Assembly: GCA_044233745.1 (NCBI GenBank) | Contig: JBIIJN010000002.1 | Coordinates: 62,001-126,000 of the forward strand | From: UBA6165 sp044233745 | GTDB lineage: Bacteria > Bacteroidota > Bacteroidia > Flavobacteriales_D > Crocinitomicaceae | DNA length: 64,000 nt | Direction of reading: 5' to 3' | Shown: positions 10,134 through 25,020 of the stretch, piece by piece | How the letters are laid out: every line of letters starts with the position of its first letter | Position numbering within the stretch: the first letter of the stretch is position 1 | Notes under the pieces: model-generated | The model's input: the letters and a program-made list of their open reading frames with translations, nothing else | The model's database searches: none | Told to the model about the DNA's origin: nothing | Program-made: the position numbers and the translations under genes

Positions 10134-10137
<4 letters not shown>
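9487..10137 (+). CDS. plsY: Acyl-phosphate:glycerol-3-phosphate acyltransferase
   Basis: Inner-membrane enzyme that transfers an acyl chain from acyl-phosphate to glycerol 3-phosphate, the first step of phospholipid synthesis. The 216 residues contain the three PlsY motifs: GSIPTS with the following HGSKNAGATNTFR (about 33-45), VGHVLPLYAGFKGGKGVAT (about 97-115) and SLGSI (about 149-153). Hydrophobic helices separate them, as expected for a multi-pass protein. The Lys/Arg-rich tail after about 190 is cytoplasmic by inference. The gene overlaps both neighbours by four bases (ATGA upstream, TTGA downstream), so its translation appears coupled to two giant envelope proteins, an unusual place for a lipid gene. 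Confidence 0.96.
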
Positions 10138-15989
<5,852 letters not shown>

Positions 15990-16002
15990 TTGTTCCTCTT
16001 CC

Positions 16003-16656
16003 ATGGAAATTCACCTTCAATCCACGCCACACCTCGATTTTCTTCATCCTGATTTTCAAGCCTACGTTGAACCCTTTCGTTTAATTGACAATGACTTGGA
16101 ACGCGCCCAAGCTTTTTACGTGCATGTGCGAGATGGATTTTTGTATGATCCCTATCATTTGGATTTGCGTCACAATGCCCTCAAAGCCTCTCTTATTATT
16201 ACCAAAAATAGAGCGTGGTGCGTAGAGAAAGCCATCGTTTTTGCTGCTGGTCTGAGGGCTTTAAGTATTCCCTCGCGACTCGGTTATGCCATTGTGCAAA
16301 ATCACATCGGGGTCGAGAAGCTTTTGGAAGCCTTGCGCACCCATTTAATCGTTTTCCATGGTTATGTGGATGTTTTTGTGGATGGAAAATGGACCAAAGC
16401 TACGCCTGCTTTTGATCAGCGTATTTGTGCTTTGAGTGGCGTTGAACCCTTGATTTGGGATGGCTTATCTGATTCGCTTTTTCAAGAGTTTAGCCAAGGC
16501 GAAAAATTTATGGAATACCATCATGATTACGGTGTTTTTGAGGATGTGCCGGTGGAATTGATGAAGGCCGAAATGAAAAAATATTACCCACATTTGTTCA
16601 CCGGTGAAGTGCCGAATACCAAGCGATTTTCATTTTATCATGAGCCAAATTTCTAA
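16003..16656 (+). CDS. Transglutaminase-like superfamily protein
   Basis: A 217-residue cytosolic protein (no signal peptide seen) with the papain-like transglutaminase core. The nucleophile is probably the Cys in KNRAWCVEKAIVFAAGLRAL (about 67-86), followed by GIPSRLGY-like SIPSRLGYAIVQNH. The His is in LIVFHGYVDVFVDGKW and the Asp in KATPAFD, giving the Cys-His-Asp order of the family. Members include proteases and peptide-modifying enzymes, and the substrate here cannot be told. The start follows the giant SPOR protein by 13 bases, so it may be cotranscribed with it. Confidence 0.8.
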   Translation: MEIHLQSTPHLDFLHPDFQAYVEPFRLIDNDLERAQAFYVHVRDGFLYDPYHLDLRHNALKASLIITKNRAWCVEKAIVFAAGLRALSIPSRLGYAIVQNHIGVEKLLEALRTHLIVFHGYVDVFVDGKWTKATPAFDQRICALSGVEPLIWDGLSDSLFQEFSQGEKFMEYHHDYGVFEDVPVELMKAEMKKYYPHLFTGEVPNTKRFSFYHEPNF

Positions 16657-16731
16657 CAAAGACCTCTACTTATAAACAATCGAAAGGGTAGGCCATGACT
16701 TTGTGCTATTTTCGATGAAAATTTTGTCTAT

Positions 16732-17136
16732 ATGAGCGCAAACTATCCCTTTCATGATGTAATTCAAGCAGTTGCCGAATTTCACGAAGCTTTTGGTATT
16801 GAGAACAACCACGAACCTATTGCGCAACTGACGCCCGAGCAGGTACAATTGAGGTACGACTTGATGCGAGAGGAAAACGAAGAATATTTGGAAGCCGCGC
16901 AAAAAGGAGATATTGTTGAAATTGCCGATGCTTTGGGCGATCAACTCTATATTTTGGCTGGTACAATTTTGCGCCACGGTTTGCAACATAAAATCATTGA
17001 GGTATTTGAGGAAATTCAGCGTTCCAACATGTCTAAACTGGGCGCCGATGGAAAGCCAATCTACCGTGAAGATGGTAAAGTGCTCAAAGGAGAAAACTAT
17101 TTCCGACCCAACATCAAAGCCATTTTAGAGCATTAA
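16732..17136 (+). CDS. MazG-like / PRA-PH-like nucleoside triphosphate pyrophosphohydrolase
   Basis: A 134-residue protein of the all-alpha NTP pyrophosphatase superfamily (MazG, HisE, dUTPase-2). The metal site is visible as REENEEYLEA (about 43-52) followed by EIADALGDQLY (about 63-73), which is the EExxE...ExxD pattern. Such enzymes hydrolyse (d)NTPs to NMP and pyrophosphate, often as house-cleaning; HisE-type activity is less likely because no histidine genes are nearby. A possible promoter box TATTTTCG lies at 16707-16714. The Nudix gene starts 4 bases after its stop, so two nucleotide-pyrophosphate hydrolases are paired. Confidence 0.8.
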   Translation: MSANYPFHDVIQAVAEFHEAFGIENNHEPIAQLTPEQVQLRYDLMREENEEYLEAAQKGDIVEIADALGDQLYILAGTILRHGLQHKIIEVFEEIQRSNMSKLGADGKPIYREDGKVLKGENYFRPNIKAILEH

Positions 17137-17140
17137 GTAC

Positions 17141-17542
17141 ATGCAAAAGTTCAATGTTCGGATTTACGCCATAGTGCACAATGAGAATAATCAGATTCTG
17201 ATTTGTGATGAGGTGCACAATGGTGTTGCCATGACCAAGTTTCCCGGTGGAGGCTTGGAATGGGGCGAGGGAATTTTGGCTTGTCTCGAACGCGAACTTA
17301 TGGAGGAGTTTAAGTTACGTTTACAAGAGGCTGAACTGTTTTATGTAAACGATTTTTTTCAGCAACATTATCTCAGAAAAGAGGAGCAGGTCATTGCGCT
17401 CTATTATCGATGCACGGTTTTGGGTGAACCTCAATCTCAAGAACCTCATGTGTTATTTCGTTGGGTAGACCAAGATCAACTCAGTTCCGAAATGATGACT
17501 TTTCCAACTGATAAGAAAACAGCCGAGTTGCTGAATAAGTAG
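17141..17542 (+). CDS. Nudix hydrolase
   Basis: A 133-residue single-domain Nudix protein that cleaves a nucleoside diphosphate linked to another group; the substrate is unknown. The Nudix box starts at GGGLEWGEGIL and ends in RELMEEF (about 34-55), with the REUxEE core intact; the final small residue of the consensus (Gly) is Lys. It follows the MazG-like gene by 4 bases. The convergent TolC gene ends 65 bases downstream, and I see no clear terminator hairpin between them. Confidence 0.88.
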   Translation: MQKFNVRIYAIVHNENNQILICDEVHNGVAMTKFPGGGLEWGEGILACLERELMEEFKLRLQEAELFYVNDFFQQHYLRKEEQVIALYYRCTVLGEPQSQEPHVLFRWVDQDQLSSEMMTFPTDKKTAELLNK

Positions 17543-17607
17543 GAGTAAAATTGGTTTTGCTCTTTTATCAATTGTGCGAAGCGTTATAAACCAAGTTCAA
17601 AATCGAA

Positions 17608-19011
17608 TTAAACCCCCTCCATGAGCGCCAAACTGTAAAGCGCTTTGTAAATGGCTTTTTGATTTTTGGCTTCAACTTCAAACAGTTTGATTTGGGCGTT
17701 GACCAAAGTCATTTCACGGGTGTTCACCAAAAAGACAGAACTTTCACCGTTGTCGAAACGTGTTCTTTCTGCCTGTAGTAAGCGTTGAATATCTTGTACG
17801 GTGTTGGTATAAAAGCTCAATTGTTGTTCGGTAATCTGCCATTCATTAATCGCACTTTTTGCTTTCATCACCAACAAGGCTCTTTTATTGTCGAGCAAAA
17901 GACTCATATCTTGTAAACGCAATTTTGCCATTTGAACTTGAGCGCGTTCATTTCTCAACAATACGGGTATCGAAAAATCTAAGCCCCAAGTATAGTTTTG
18001 TAAGCTGTAATTGGCCATTGGGTTATTAGCAATCGGTTGATTGATAGCGTTGTATTTCAAGTTGAGCATCGGCTTCAGCATTTCGCGCTGCAATCTCAAG
18101 TCGATTTGTTGTTGATCGATTCGCACCATATCACGCAGCAATTCTGGGTGGTTTTGAACCAAATCATCCAACTGCAACATGATGCTTGATAAAGTTAGCG
18201 TGAGGCTACTGGCATTGATTTCACCAGGTTCTACATTTTCTTTCAATTCTACAGGCACAAGTCCATCGGCCCAAAGAAAATAACCACATTCCAAACGACG
18301 CAGTTGCTCTTGAAGCGAGAAGTCTTGCTGAAGCATATTTAAATTTTGTAGCTGCACACTCATTTCCAAGGTGTCAATGAGCGCACGCTCTCCAAACAGA
18401 GCCGCTTGTTTGATGGCCTCAAAACGCGTTTTTGTAACGTTATATGCTTCGTCAATGAACACTTTTATTTTGTAAGCCGCATACCAATCCCAATAGGCGA
18501 GGGAGGCGTCGAGAAGCAATTGGTTCACAAACATCACGCGGTCTTGTTCGGCAATTTGGGTAAACAACTGGGCTTTTCTCAAATCGGCTCGGCGTTTGTC
18601 GATAAGCAATCCTTGACCCAGTGTGAGTTGCGCACCAGCATATACCAAACCAGCTTCAGGAGTTCTGAATTGTGGATTGATGTAACTGCCTTCGGTTTGG
18701 TCGTAGCCCGAATAGAAACTCAGTCCAAACCAAGTGGGCACACTCACCCCCGTGCTTATGTAGCTGTAATATTTGTCGCCACTAAAATATTTTTGCGACA
18801 CATCTGCAAACACTTTAGGGTCGAATTCCCCTCGTGCTGCCAATAGATTTGCTGCTGCGTGTTGCGGAATTAATTCGGCGCGCTGCATAAAAGGATGGTG
18901 CGCTTTCACAATTTGCAAGTACTGCTCAAATGTGATTTTTTCATTGTTCATTTGAGCATGCACATTCTCGAAGACCAAGAAAACCACTAAAAGACCAATC
19001 AGTTTCCTCAT
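17608..19011 (-). CDS. TolC-family outer-membrane efflux protein
   Basis: A 467-residue protein with signal peptide MRKLIGLLVVFLVFENVHAQ and the long helical heptad regions and duplicated halves of the TolC/OEP family (about 30-240 and 275-460). It would form the outer-membrane channel for the adjacent exporter. Its start overlaps the end of the HlyD gene by four bases, so it is the last gene of the ABC-HlyD-TolC operon. The N-terminal half mentions typical strand segments (GVSVPTWFGLSFYSGYDQ, PEAGLVYAGAQLTLGQGLL) that line the barrel. No secreted substrate is encoded next to it. Confidence 0.88.
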   Translation of the reverse strand: MRKLIGLLVVFLVFENVHAQMNNEKITFEQYLQIVKAHHPFMQRAELIPQHAAANLLAARGEFDPKVFADVSQKYFSGDKYYSYISTGVSVPTWFGLSFYSGYDQTEGSYINPQFRTPEAGLVYAGAQLTLGQGLLIDKRRADLRKAQLFTQIAEQDRVMFVNQLLLDASLAYWDWYAAYKIKVFIDEAYNVTKTRFEAIKQAALFGERALIDTLEMSVQLQNLNMLQQDFSLQEQLRRLECGYFLWADGLVPVELKENVEPGEINASSLTLTLSSIMLQLDDLVQNHPELLRDMVRIDQQQIDLRLQREMLKPMLNLKYNAINQPIANNPMANYSLQNYTWGLDFSIPVLLRNERAQVQMAKLRLQDMSLLLDNKRALLVMKAKSAINEWQITEQQLSFYTNTVQDIQRLLQAERTRFDNGESSVFLVNTREMTLVNAQIKLFEVEAKNQKAIYKALYSLALMEGV

Positions 19012-20366
19012 TTTTTCTCCTTTTTCTTGGTGTCAATCATTTCCATGTGAGACGTACCTCTATAATAATCTGGAGGGAAACCATTCAATTGTCGCCAGAG
19101 TTCATACCAAATTGGAACATCGTTTAGCAAAAGCATGCTGTATGTTCCCCCACCAACGCGCAGGGCTTCGGGCCATGGGTGATCTCTTGGGTCGGGTTTC
19201 ACCAAAATACGGAAATAGCCATTGGGACTTATAAAATTGTCAATGGCAAATACACGACCTCCATAGGTGCCATAAGATGTGTTGGGCCAACCTGAGAAAA
19301 CGATTGCAGGCCAGCCATCGAATTGGATGCGTACTTTGTGATTGATCTTGATAAGTGGCAAGTCAATTGGGCGGATATACATTTCTACTGCCAAATCTAT
19401 GTTGCTCGGCATGATGGTAAGTAGTTCTGCGCCTTCCTTCACGATTTCACCAATTCCACTAGACAAAAAGTTGGTCACAAAGCCATTTTGAGGTGCTAAA
19501 ATGTAGTAATAACCCGAACGCACCGCATAGTTAATGAACTGATTCTGCATTTTTGTTACTGTTCCCTCGGCATCAAATAAATCGCTCATGGCAGTAAATT
19601 TCTCAGATTCGGCTTTAGAAACACTACTCGAATATTGCGCTTGGATGGAGACCAATTCTATTTCGGAGTTCAGTACTTCGTTTCGAGCAGAAAGTAAGGT
19701 GTTTTGAGCAGCTATTTTTTGAGCATCTGCGCGCTGCATGGCCATTTTTCTGTTCTCAAATTCCGTGAGCGACATCAAACCATCGTTCAACATTTTTTGA
19801 GCACGTTTGTATTGGTCAACCGCAATATCATGATTGATTTTGGCGGCTTCATAGTTCATGCTATCAGCTGCCAATTTTTGCTTGGATTGAAGCAATTTAT
19901 TTCTGGTTTGATCTAATTTTAAACGACCTGTTTGAGATAATGCATCAATCTGAACATCAAGTGATTGTATTTTAGACATATAGGATCTAACCGACGATTC
20001 CTTGGCCTTAATTTGAGACTCGGTTCGGTCAAGCAATTCGGGGTCGAAAAAATCGTCTTTGATTTCAGAAATAAATACCAATGTGTCTCCCTTTTCTACA
20101 TAGTCGCCTTCTCGCACGTACCATTGTTCTATTTTCCCACCCAATATGGTGTTCACCGTTTGAGGTCGCTGGTCTGGTGTTAAAGTTGTGACTGTGCCTC
20201 TTCCTTTCACGTTTTGCGTCCATGGTAGAAATAGCGCCAAAATTGAAATGCCAAATGTAAAGTACATCATTTTCAGCAATACGCGACCTGAAGTTTTTGC
20301 TTCAACGTGTTTGAGTGTTTGTATATCCCCAGTCACGCTAACTCTTTGATTTGAAATGTTAAGCAT
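19008..20366 (-). CDS. HlyD-family membrane fusion protein
   Basis: A 452-residue periplasmic adaptor. One transmembrane helix lies at about 30-50 (MMYFTFGISILALFLPW). Next come a lipoyl/barrel half (about 55-105; GGKIEQWYVREGDYVEKGDTL), a long coiled coil (about 120-270) and the return half (YYILAPQNGFVTNFLSSGIGE). It links the inner-membrane ABC protein to TolC. The C-terminal region has a beta-barrel with GGRVFAID and a Lys-rich end. The start overlaps the ABC gene by eight bases and its stop overlaps the TolC start by four, indicating one operon. Confidence 0.88.
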   Translation of the reverse strand: MLNISNQRVSVTGDIQTLKHVEAKTSGRVLLKMMYFTFGISILALFLPWTQNVKGRGTVTTLTPDQRPQTVNTILGGKIEQWYVREGDYVEKGDTLVFISEIKDDFFDPELLDRTESQIKAKESSVRSYMSKIQSLDVQIDALSQTGRLKLDQTRNKLLQSKQKLAADSMNYEAAKINHDIAVDQYKRAQKMLNDGLMSLTEFENRKMAMQRADAQKIAAQNTLLSARNEVLNSEIELVSIQAQYSSSVSKAESEKFTAMSDLFDAEGTVTKMQNQFINYAVRSGYYYILAPQNGFVTNFLSSGIGEIVKEGAELLTIMPSNIDLAVEMYIRPIDLPLIKINHKVRIQFDGWPAIVFSGWPNTSYGTYGGRVFAIDNFISPNGYFRILVKPDPRDHPWPEALRVGGGTYSMLLLNDVPIWYELWRQLNGFPPDYYRGTSHMEMIDTKKKEKK

Positions 20367-22077
20367 CGTCAGATTTTTTGAAGTTGAAGAAATCTTTTAA
20401 CTTTGCGTAAGTGTCTACGTGTTCGATGGTTCCTTTATTCATCAAAACAATTTTGTCCACATTTTTTGCGAGGTAATCGTCGTTAGATACCGCAATCAAA
20501 GTCCATGGATTTTGATTGTCTATTAAAAAGTCAACAATGCGTTTTCTATCATCATAGTCAATTTGATCCAAGGCGTATTCGAGCAAAAGCAATGCAGGTC
20601 GATCTGCAATGCTCCTAGCTATCAGAATTTTTTGAATATTGCTTCTAGAAAGTTTGCTTCCTAATGGGTCGAGGGGATTGTCATAGCCTAAAGGCAGTGT
20701 TTTTACCCAATCTTTCAGACCTACTTTTTCTATGGCCCATTCAATATCTTTTTTCGTTACACTGGGTCGTTTTAAGGAGATATTTTCGCTCAGGGTACCT
20801 GCAAACAACTGCTCGTCGGTTAAACAGCCCCCAACAATACTTCTCAAAGAATCTTTTTGATACGATTGAATGTTTAATCCTTGATATAATATGGAACCTT
20901 GGTGAATATCGTAAAGCCCAGCCAAAATATGTATTAGCGTACTTTTTCCTGAGCCATTTGTGCCTGAAATGAGAATGCGCTCACTTGGTTTGATATGCAA
21001 ATTGAGGTCGTGAAGCACCACACGCTTAGATTCGGGATAATTGAAGGACACGTCCATCATTTCCAATTCAAGGGCTTGCATCGTCTCGGTTTTCTCAATG
21101 ATGGTGCCTGTATTGCATTCCAATTCCAAGTCCATTACCTCACCAATTTTCTCGAGAGAGGTCAAAACGTCGTAAATGGTTTCTAAACTCACCACAATTT
21201 TCTCTATAGAGTTAATAATCAATAGGATAATAATTTCTGCTGCAACAAATTGCCCAATATTCAGGATTTGCTCCATTACTAAATAACCGCCTATGGCCAA
21301 CAAACCAGTCGCAACAATGGCTTTAAACCCAACCAATAAGGCATACTGGAATCGGAGTAGTTTGAAATGTTCTTCACGGGCATCCACATAGTTGCGTACG
21401 TATTTGTCCATCCGTTCAACGGGCAAGTCGGTGGTGCCAGCCATTTTGAAAGTTGATGATACTCGAGCCACTTCTTCCAACCAATGGGCTACTTTGTACT
21501 TGTGTTTAGATTCAGCTATACTGGTCTTGAGACCGCGACTCACGGTGAATCGGAAAATCAAAAACACGAGCAAAATCAGACCAATACTCAAGACCAAAAA
21601 GAAGGGGTGATAAATGGAAAGCAGAATAAGACCAAATATAACCTGAAGTCCGGCTGCCGAAATATCAATGAGCACTTTTGATAATCCTTTTTGAACACCA
21701 ATTACATCGAAAAATCGGTTCATCAATTCTGGAGCATAATGCTTATATAAGGCTTCCATTTTGATGCGAGGAATACGATATACAAAGTCAAAGGCTGCTC
21801 TTGTGAAAATGCGTTGCTGCAATGTTTCTGTGATGCGCAACTGGTTGATGGTCATAATGCCAGAAATTATTATGCCAACGACAACAAAAACAATAAGTAC
21901 AATCCAAGCGCTATTCACCTCGCCAGCTTGTATCAAATTCACAATGGCCTGAATTCCAAGAGGTAATGACAGGTTCACCAAACCATTAAATATGGAATAG
22001 ATATAAACGTTTCGGATGTCTTTTGAATCTGGTTGCAAGAGTCTCCAAAAGCGCGCTGAAGGTGTTAATATTTCCAT
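20359..22077 (-). CDS. ABC exporter, fused membrane and ATPase domains, degenerate ATPase motifs
   Basis: A 572-residue half-transporter of the type I secretion/exporter class without a C39 peptidase domain. Six hydrophobic helices fill about 20-310. In the ATPase domain Walker A is intact (SGTNGSGKST, about 370-379), but other motifs deviate. The signature reads LSRSNIQ instead of LSGGQ-type. Walker B and its catalytic Glu read LLLLEYALDQID instead of LLLLDEPTSALD. The Q-loop region reads VGGCLTDEQLF without the usual Gln position, and the switch His is absent (LIAVSNDDYL). It is first in the ABC-HlyD-TolC operon with a TACTTTTG promoter box at 22118-22125. The deviations could mark a divergent but working subfamily; the reading frame is intact. 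Confidence 0.85.
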   Translation of the reverse strand: MEILTPSARFWRLLQPDSKDIRNVYIYSIFNGLVNLSLPLGIQAIVNLIQAGEVNSAWIVLIVFVVVGIIISGIMTINQLRITETLQQRIFTRAAFDFVYRIPRIKMEALYKHYAPELMNRFFDVIGVQKGLSKVLIDISAAGLQVIFGLILLSIYHPFFLVLSIGLILLVFLIFRFTVSRGLKTSIAESKHKYKVAHWLEEVARVSSTFKMAGTTDLPVERMDKYVRNYVDAREEHFKLLRFQYALLVGFKAIVATGLLAIGGYLVMEQILNIGQFVAAEIIILLIINSIEKIVVSLETIYDVLTSLEKIGEVMDLELECNTGTIIEKTETMQALELEMMDVSFNYPESKRVVLHDLNLHIKPSERILISGTNGSGKSTLIHILAGLYDIHQGSILYQGLNIQSYQKDSLRSIVGGCLTDEQLFAGTLSENISLKRPSVTKKDIEWAIEKVGLKDWVKTLPLGYDNPLDPLGSKLSRSNIQKILIARSIADRPALLLLEYALDQIDYDDRKRIVDFLIDNQNPWTLIAVSNDDYLAKNVDKIVLMNKGTIEHVDTYAKLKDFFNFKKSDDA

Positions 22078-22117
22078 TGGTTTTAATATTCTAAAAATTC
22101 GTTCAAGTATTCTGAAA

Positions 22118-22125
22118 CAAAAGTA
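22118..22125 (-). promoter_or_regulatory. Promoter -7 box for the ABC export operon
   Basis: On the minus strand the sequence reads TACTTTTG, an exact TAnnTTTG box, ending 40 bases before the ATG at 22077. No convincing upstream TTTG box at the usual 17-23 base distance was found. Confidence 0.5.
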
Positions 22126-22186
22126 CGTTGTGTAACCTTATTTGTTCGGGCTAAGATGCGTTTGTTAACATTAATTAAGGTTTTCA

Positions 22187-23626
22187 TTATGTGCCGCAAA
22201 ATGTTTTATAGACGTCCGCGTTTCCTTGAACCACTTGAAAAGTAAGGACATCTGCAATAGATTTTGGTGATTTCACTGCGGCGAGTATCTGGTGCAATAA
22301 GTCATAGTTTTGCTGATTGCATGCTTGGTCAAGTGCTTTTTCAACGAGTTGATTTCTAGGGACAACCAGTGGATTGTTAGCGCCCATAAGCTGCACACAG
22401 GTTTCTTTTTGATTGGTAGATTGCATGTGGTTTTCCCAATCTATTTTCCACAATTTAAATGCATCATCAATAGGAATATAAATTTCTGGTAGTTCTCCTG
22501 AAAGCACCAAAAAGGTATTGGTATAGTCGGACTTCGTTTGCTCCATCCATGTCAGCAAGCGATCTAGAAGGTGCAAAGCAATTCCATTGGGTTCAGCAAG
22601 TCCGATTTTTGAACACATCATTTTGCGCCAAGCCCTTCGATAATCTTCTGCAAACTCATTCAGGACATTGCGCGCTAATTCTACAGCATGTTCTTGATTT
22701 TCATCAATTTGTGGTAGAAGTGTTCCTGCCAAAACGGATAAATTCCACAATGCGATTTCAGGCTGATTTCCGTATGCATATCGACCGCTGGTGTCGATTG
22801 AACTAAAAACTGTCTTTGTGTCGTAGGTGTCCATAAAAGCACAAGGGCCATAATCAAAGGTTTGTCCACCAATATGCATGTTATCTGTGTTCATAACCCC
22901 GTGAATGAAACCGATGCGCATCCAATGAATTATCAGATCAAGTTGTTTTTTTTGAACGGCCTTTAAAAATGCCAAGGCTGTATTGGGCTCGTTCGAAATT
23001 TCTGGGAAATGTCGCTGAATTGTGTAATTCAAAAAAGACTTTTGCGCTTGTATGTCCAGGTATTGTCTGGCAAATTCAAAAGTGCCAACACGAATATGGG
23101 AATCCATAACACGGGTCAATATGGCGCCATCATGAACAGTTTCTCGATTTACTGGTATTCCTGTTTTCACTACGGCTAAGCTGCGAGATGTGGGAACGCC
23201 AAGGGCATACATACATTCTGAAATCAGATATTCGCGAAGCATTGCACGCAAGGTTGCCCGGCCATCGCCACCTCGAGAAAAGGGTGTCCGCCCCGAACCT
23301 TTAAGTTGTATGTCGAATCGAGCTCCTGATTTTGTGAGATGTTCGCCCAGTAAAATTGCACGTCCGTCGCCCAACATTGTGAAATGACCAAATTGGTGTC
23401 CGGCATAGGCCATTGCGAGTGGATGAGCACCTTCAGGAATCATTTTACCTGATAATAATGCTGCAAGTTCGGCTTTATTCAAGTTTGAAATATCAAGATC
23501 CAATTGTTTTGCCAAATCCGCATTCCACATTACCAAATCTGGGTTTTCTGGCCCCGTTGGATTTACTTCGGCAAAAAAGTTATCACTAAGTGTGGCGTAA
23601 CTGTTATTGAAATTGAAAATCGACAT
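22187..23626 (-). CDS. selO: SelO-family protein adenylyltransferase (YdiU)
   Basis: A 479-residue pseudokinase that transfers AMP from ATP to Ser/Thr/Tyr of target proteins; in bacteria it is tied to redox stress. Start MSIFNF at 23626 lies 10 bases after purB; an earlier in-frame ATG at 23695 would overlap purB by 59 bases and adds no family sequence. Visible motifs are AYAGHQFGHF, GDGRAILLGE, LKGSGRTPFSRGGDGRA, then HGVMNTDNMH (catalytic loop) and DYGPCAF (DFG equivalent). The protein ends in CGT, so the antepenultimate residue is Cys, where eukaryotic SelO has selenocysteine. It follows purB closely and may share its promoter. Confidence 0.95.
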   Translation of the reverse strand: MSIFNFNNSYATLSDNFFAEVNPTGPENPDLVMWNADLAKQLDLDISNLNKAELAALLSGKMIPEGAHPLAMAYAGHQFGHFTMLGDGRAILLGEHLTKSGARFDIQLKGSGRTPFSRGGDGRATLRAMLREYLISECMYALGVPTSRSLAVVKTGIPVNRETVHDGAILTRVMDSHIRVGTFEFARQYLDIQAQKSFLNYTIQRHFPEISNEPNTALAFLKAVQKKQLDLIIHWMRIGFIHGVMNTDNMHIGGQTFDYGPCAFMDTYDTKTVFSSIDTSGRYAYGNQPEIALWNLSVLAGTLLPQIDENQEHAVELARNVLNEFAEDYRRAWRKMMCSKIGLAEPNGIALHLLDRLLTWMEQTKSDYTNTFLVLSGELPEIYIPIDDAFKLWKIDWENHMQSTNQKETCVQLMGANNPLVVPRNQLVEKALDQACNQQNYDLLHQILAAVKSPKSIADVLTFQVVQGNADVYKTFCGT

Positions 23627-23636
23627 GGCAAGGAGT

Positions 23637-24989
23637 TTATCCATTAACCAATTGAATACCTGTAAAGTTCTGAGGAGAGATTTTTTTGAGCTCACCTTTT
23701 AGGGTGTCGTCTATGTCTAATGTGTCAATAAAGGCATGAACAGAACCTTTGGTGGTTTTTTCATTTTTTCTGGTCAAACCCTTCAGCGCCTCGTATGGTT
23801 TTTCGAATCCTTCTCGGCGTAAAATTGTTTGAATGGCTTCAGCAACCACAGCCCAATTATTTTCTAAATCGCTATCAAGGGCACTTTCATTTAAGACCAA
23901 TTTGTCCAATCCTACAAGAGTTGCCTTCAGAGAAATTAAAATATGAGCAAATGGCAATCCAATGTTTCTCAAAACAGTTGAATCGGTTAAATCGCGTTGC
24001 AATCTTGAGATGGGTAGTTTAGCCGCCATATGTTCGAGCAAAGCATTGGCAATACCCAAATTTCCTTCTGAGTTTTCAAAATCTATGGGATTGACTTTGT
24101 GCGGCATCGCAGATGAACCTATTTCGCCCTCTTTCAATTTTTGTTTGAAATAATCCATAGATATGTAGGTCCAAAAATCGCGGTCCATATCTATGATGAT
24201 GTTGTTGATGCGTTTCATGGTATCACACAAGGCAGCTAAATTGTCGTAGTGCTCAATTTGCGTGGTCGTTTGTGAGCGATTGAGCCCCAGAATGTTGTCT
24301 ACAAAATTGTTGGCAAATTTCACCCAATCATGTGTAGGATAGGCCACAAAATGGGCATTGAAATTTCCAGTAGCACCACCAAATTTGGCAGATAGCGGAA
24401 CATTTTTTAGCTGTTGCAATTGAATTTGTATGCGCTCTTCAAAAACTTGAATTTCTTTTCCTAGACGTGTTGGCGAAGCAGGCTGACCGTGTGTTTTGGC
24501 CAACATACTGATGTCTTTCCATTCGTATTTTAAGGCGCTCAATTTATCCAAGAGTTTGTGATAGTTGGGATAGATCACTTGCTCCAAGGCTTCCTTTATA
24601 GATAGTGGAATGGCTGTATTGTTGATGTCCTGAGACGTTAACCCAAAATGAATAAATTCTAAATAGTCTTGCAAGCCAAGTTTAGTGAAGTGTTCTTTTA
24701 GAAAATATTCAACAGCCTTCACATCGTGGTTCGTGGTGCGCTCAATTGTTTTAATGGCTAAGGCATCATCATCATTGAAGTTCTTGTAGATAGCACGCAA
24801 TTCGGCAAATTTGTCTTTTGGAAATTTGTTGAGAGGTTCAATCCCGCTATCCGCCAGGGCAATGAAGTATTCTACTTCAACAAGCACTCTGTAATAAATA
24901 AGTCCAAATTCAGAAAAAAATGGGGCTAGTTCTTGAGTTTTGTTTCTGTAACGCCCATCAACTGGGGCAATTGCGTGTAATGTGTTCAT
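23637..24989 (-). CDS. purB: Adenylosuccinate lyase
   Basis: Cleaves SAICAR to AICAR and adenylosuccinate to AMP in purine synthesis, releasing fumarate. The 450-residue protein shows the fumarase/aspartase superfamily signature GSSAMPHKVNPIDFEN (about 291-306), which includes the mobile loop serines, and the TSQDINNTA segment (about 119-127). The N terminus PVDGRYRNKT is typical of the E. coli-like PurB branch. A TACTTTTG promoter box ends 18 bases upstream. SelO follows after 10 bases. Confidence 0.97.
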   Translation of the reverse strand: MNTLHAIAPVDGRYRNKTQELAPFFSEFGLIYYRVLVEVEYFIALADSGIEPLNKFPKDKFAELRAIYKNFNDDDALAIKTIERTTNHDVKAVEYFLKEHFTKLGLQDYLEFIHFGLTSQDINNTAIPLSIKEALEQVIYPNYHKLLDKLSALKYEWKDISMLAKTHGQPASPTRLGKEIQVFEERIQIQLQQLKNVPLSAKFGGATGNFNAHFVAYPTHDWVKFANNFVDNILGLNRSQTTTQIEHYDNLAALCDTMKRINNIIIDMDRDFWTYISMDYFKQKLKEGEIGSSAMPHKVNPIDFENSEGNLGIANALLEHMAAKLPISRLQRDLTDSTVLRNIGLPFAHILISLKATLVGLDKLVLNESALDSDLENNWAVVAEAIQTILRREGFEKPYEALKGLTRKNEKTTKGSVHAFIDTLDIDDTLKGELKKISPQNFTGIQLVNG

Positions 24990-25006
24990 ATATGTTTTTC
25001 AAAGTG

Positions 25007-25014
25007 CAAAAGTA
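25007..25014 (-). promoter_or_regulatory. Promoter -7 box for purB
   Basis: The minus strand reads TACTTTTG here, an exact TAnnTTTG box. With a start point about five bases past the final G, the leader would be about 13 bases long. Confidence 0.55.
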
Positions 25015-25020
25015 GTAAAA

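Noticed and set aside
20359..22077. ABC protein as a pseudogene
   Set aside because: The frame is intact over 572 codons, Walker A is perfect, and it is tightly coupled to intact partners; a divergent subfamily is the better reading.
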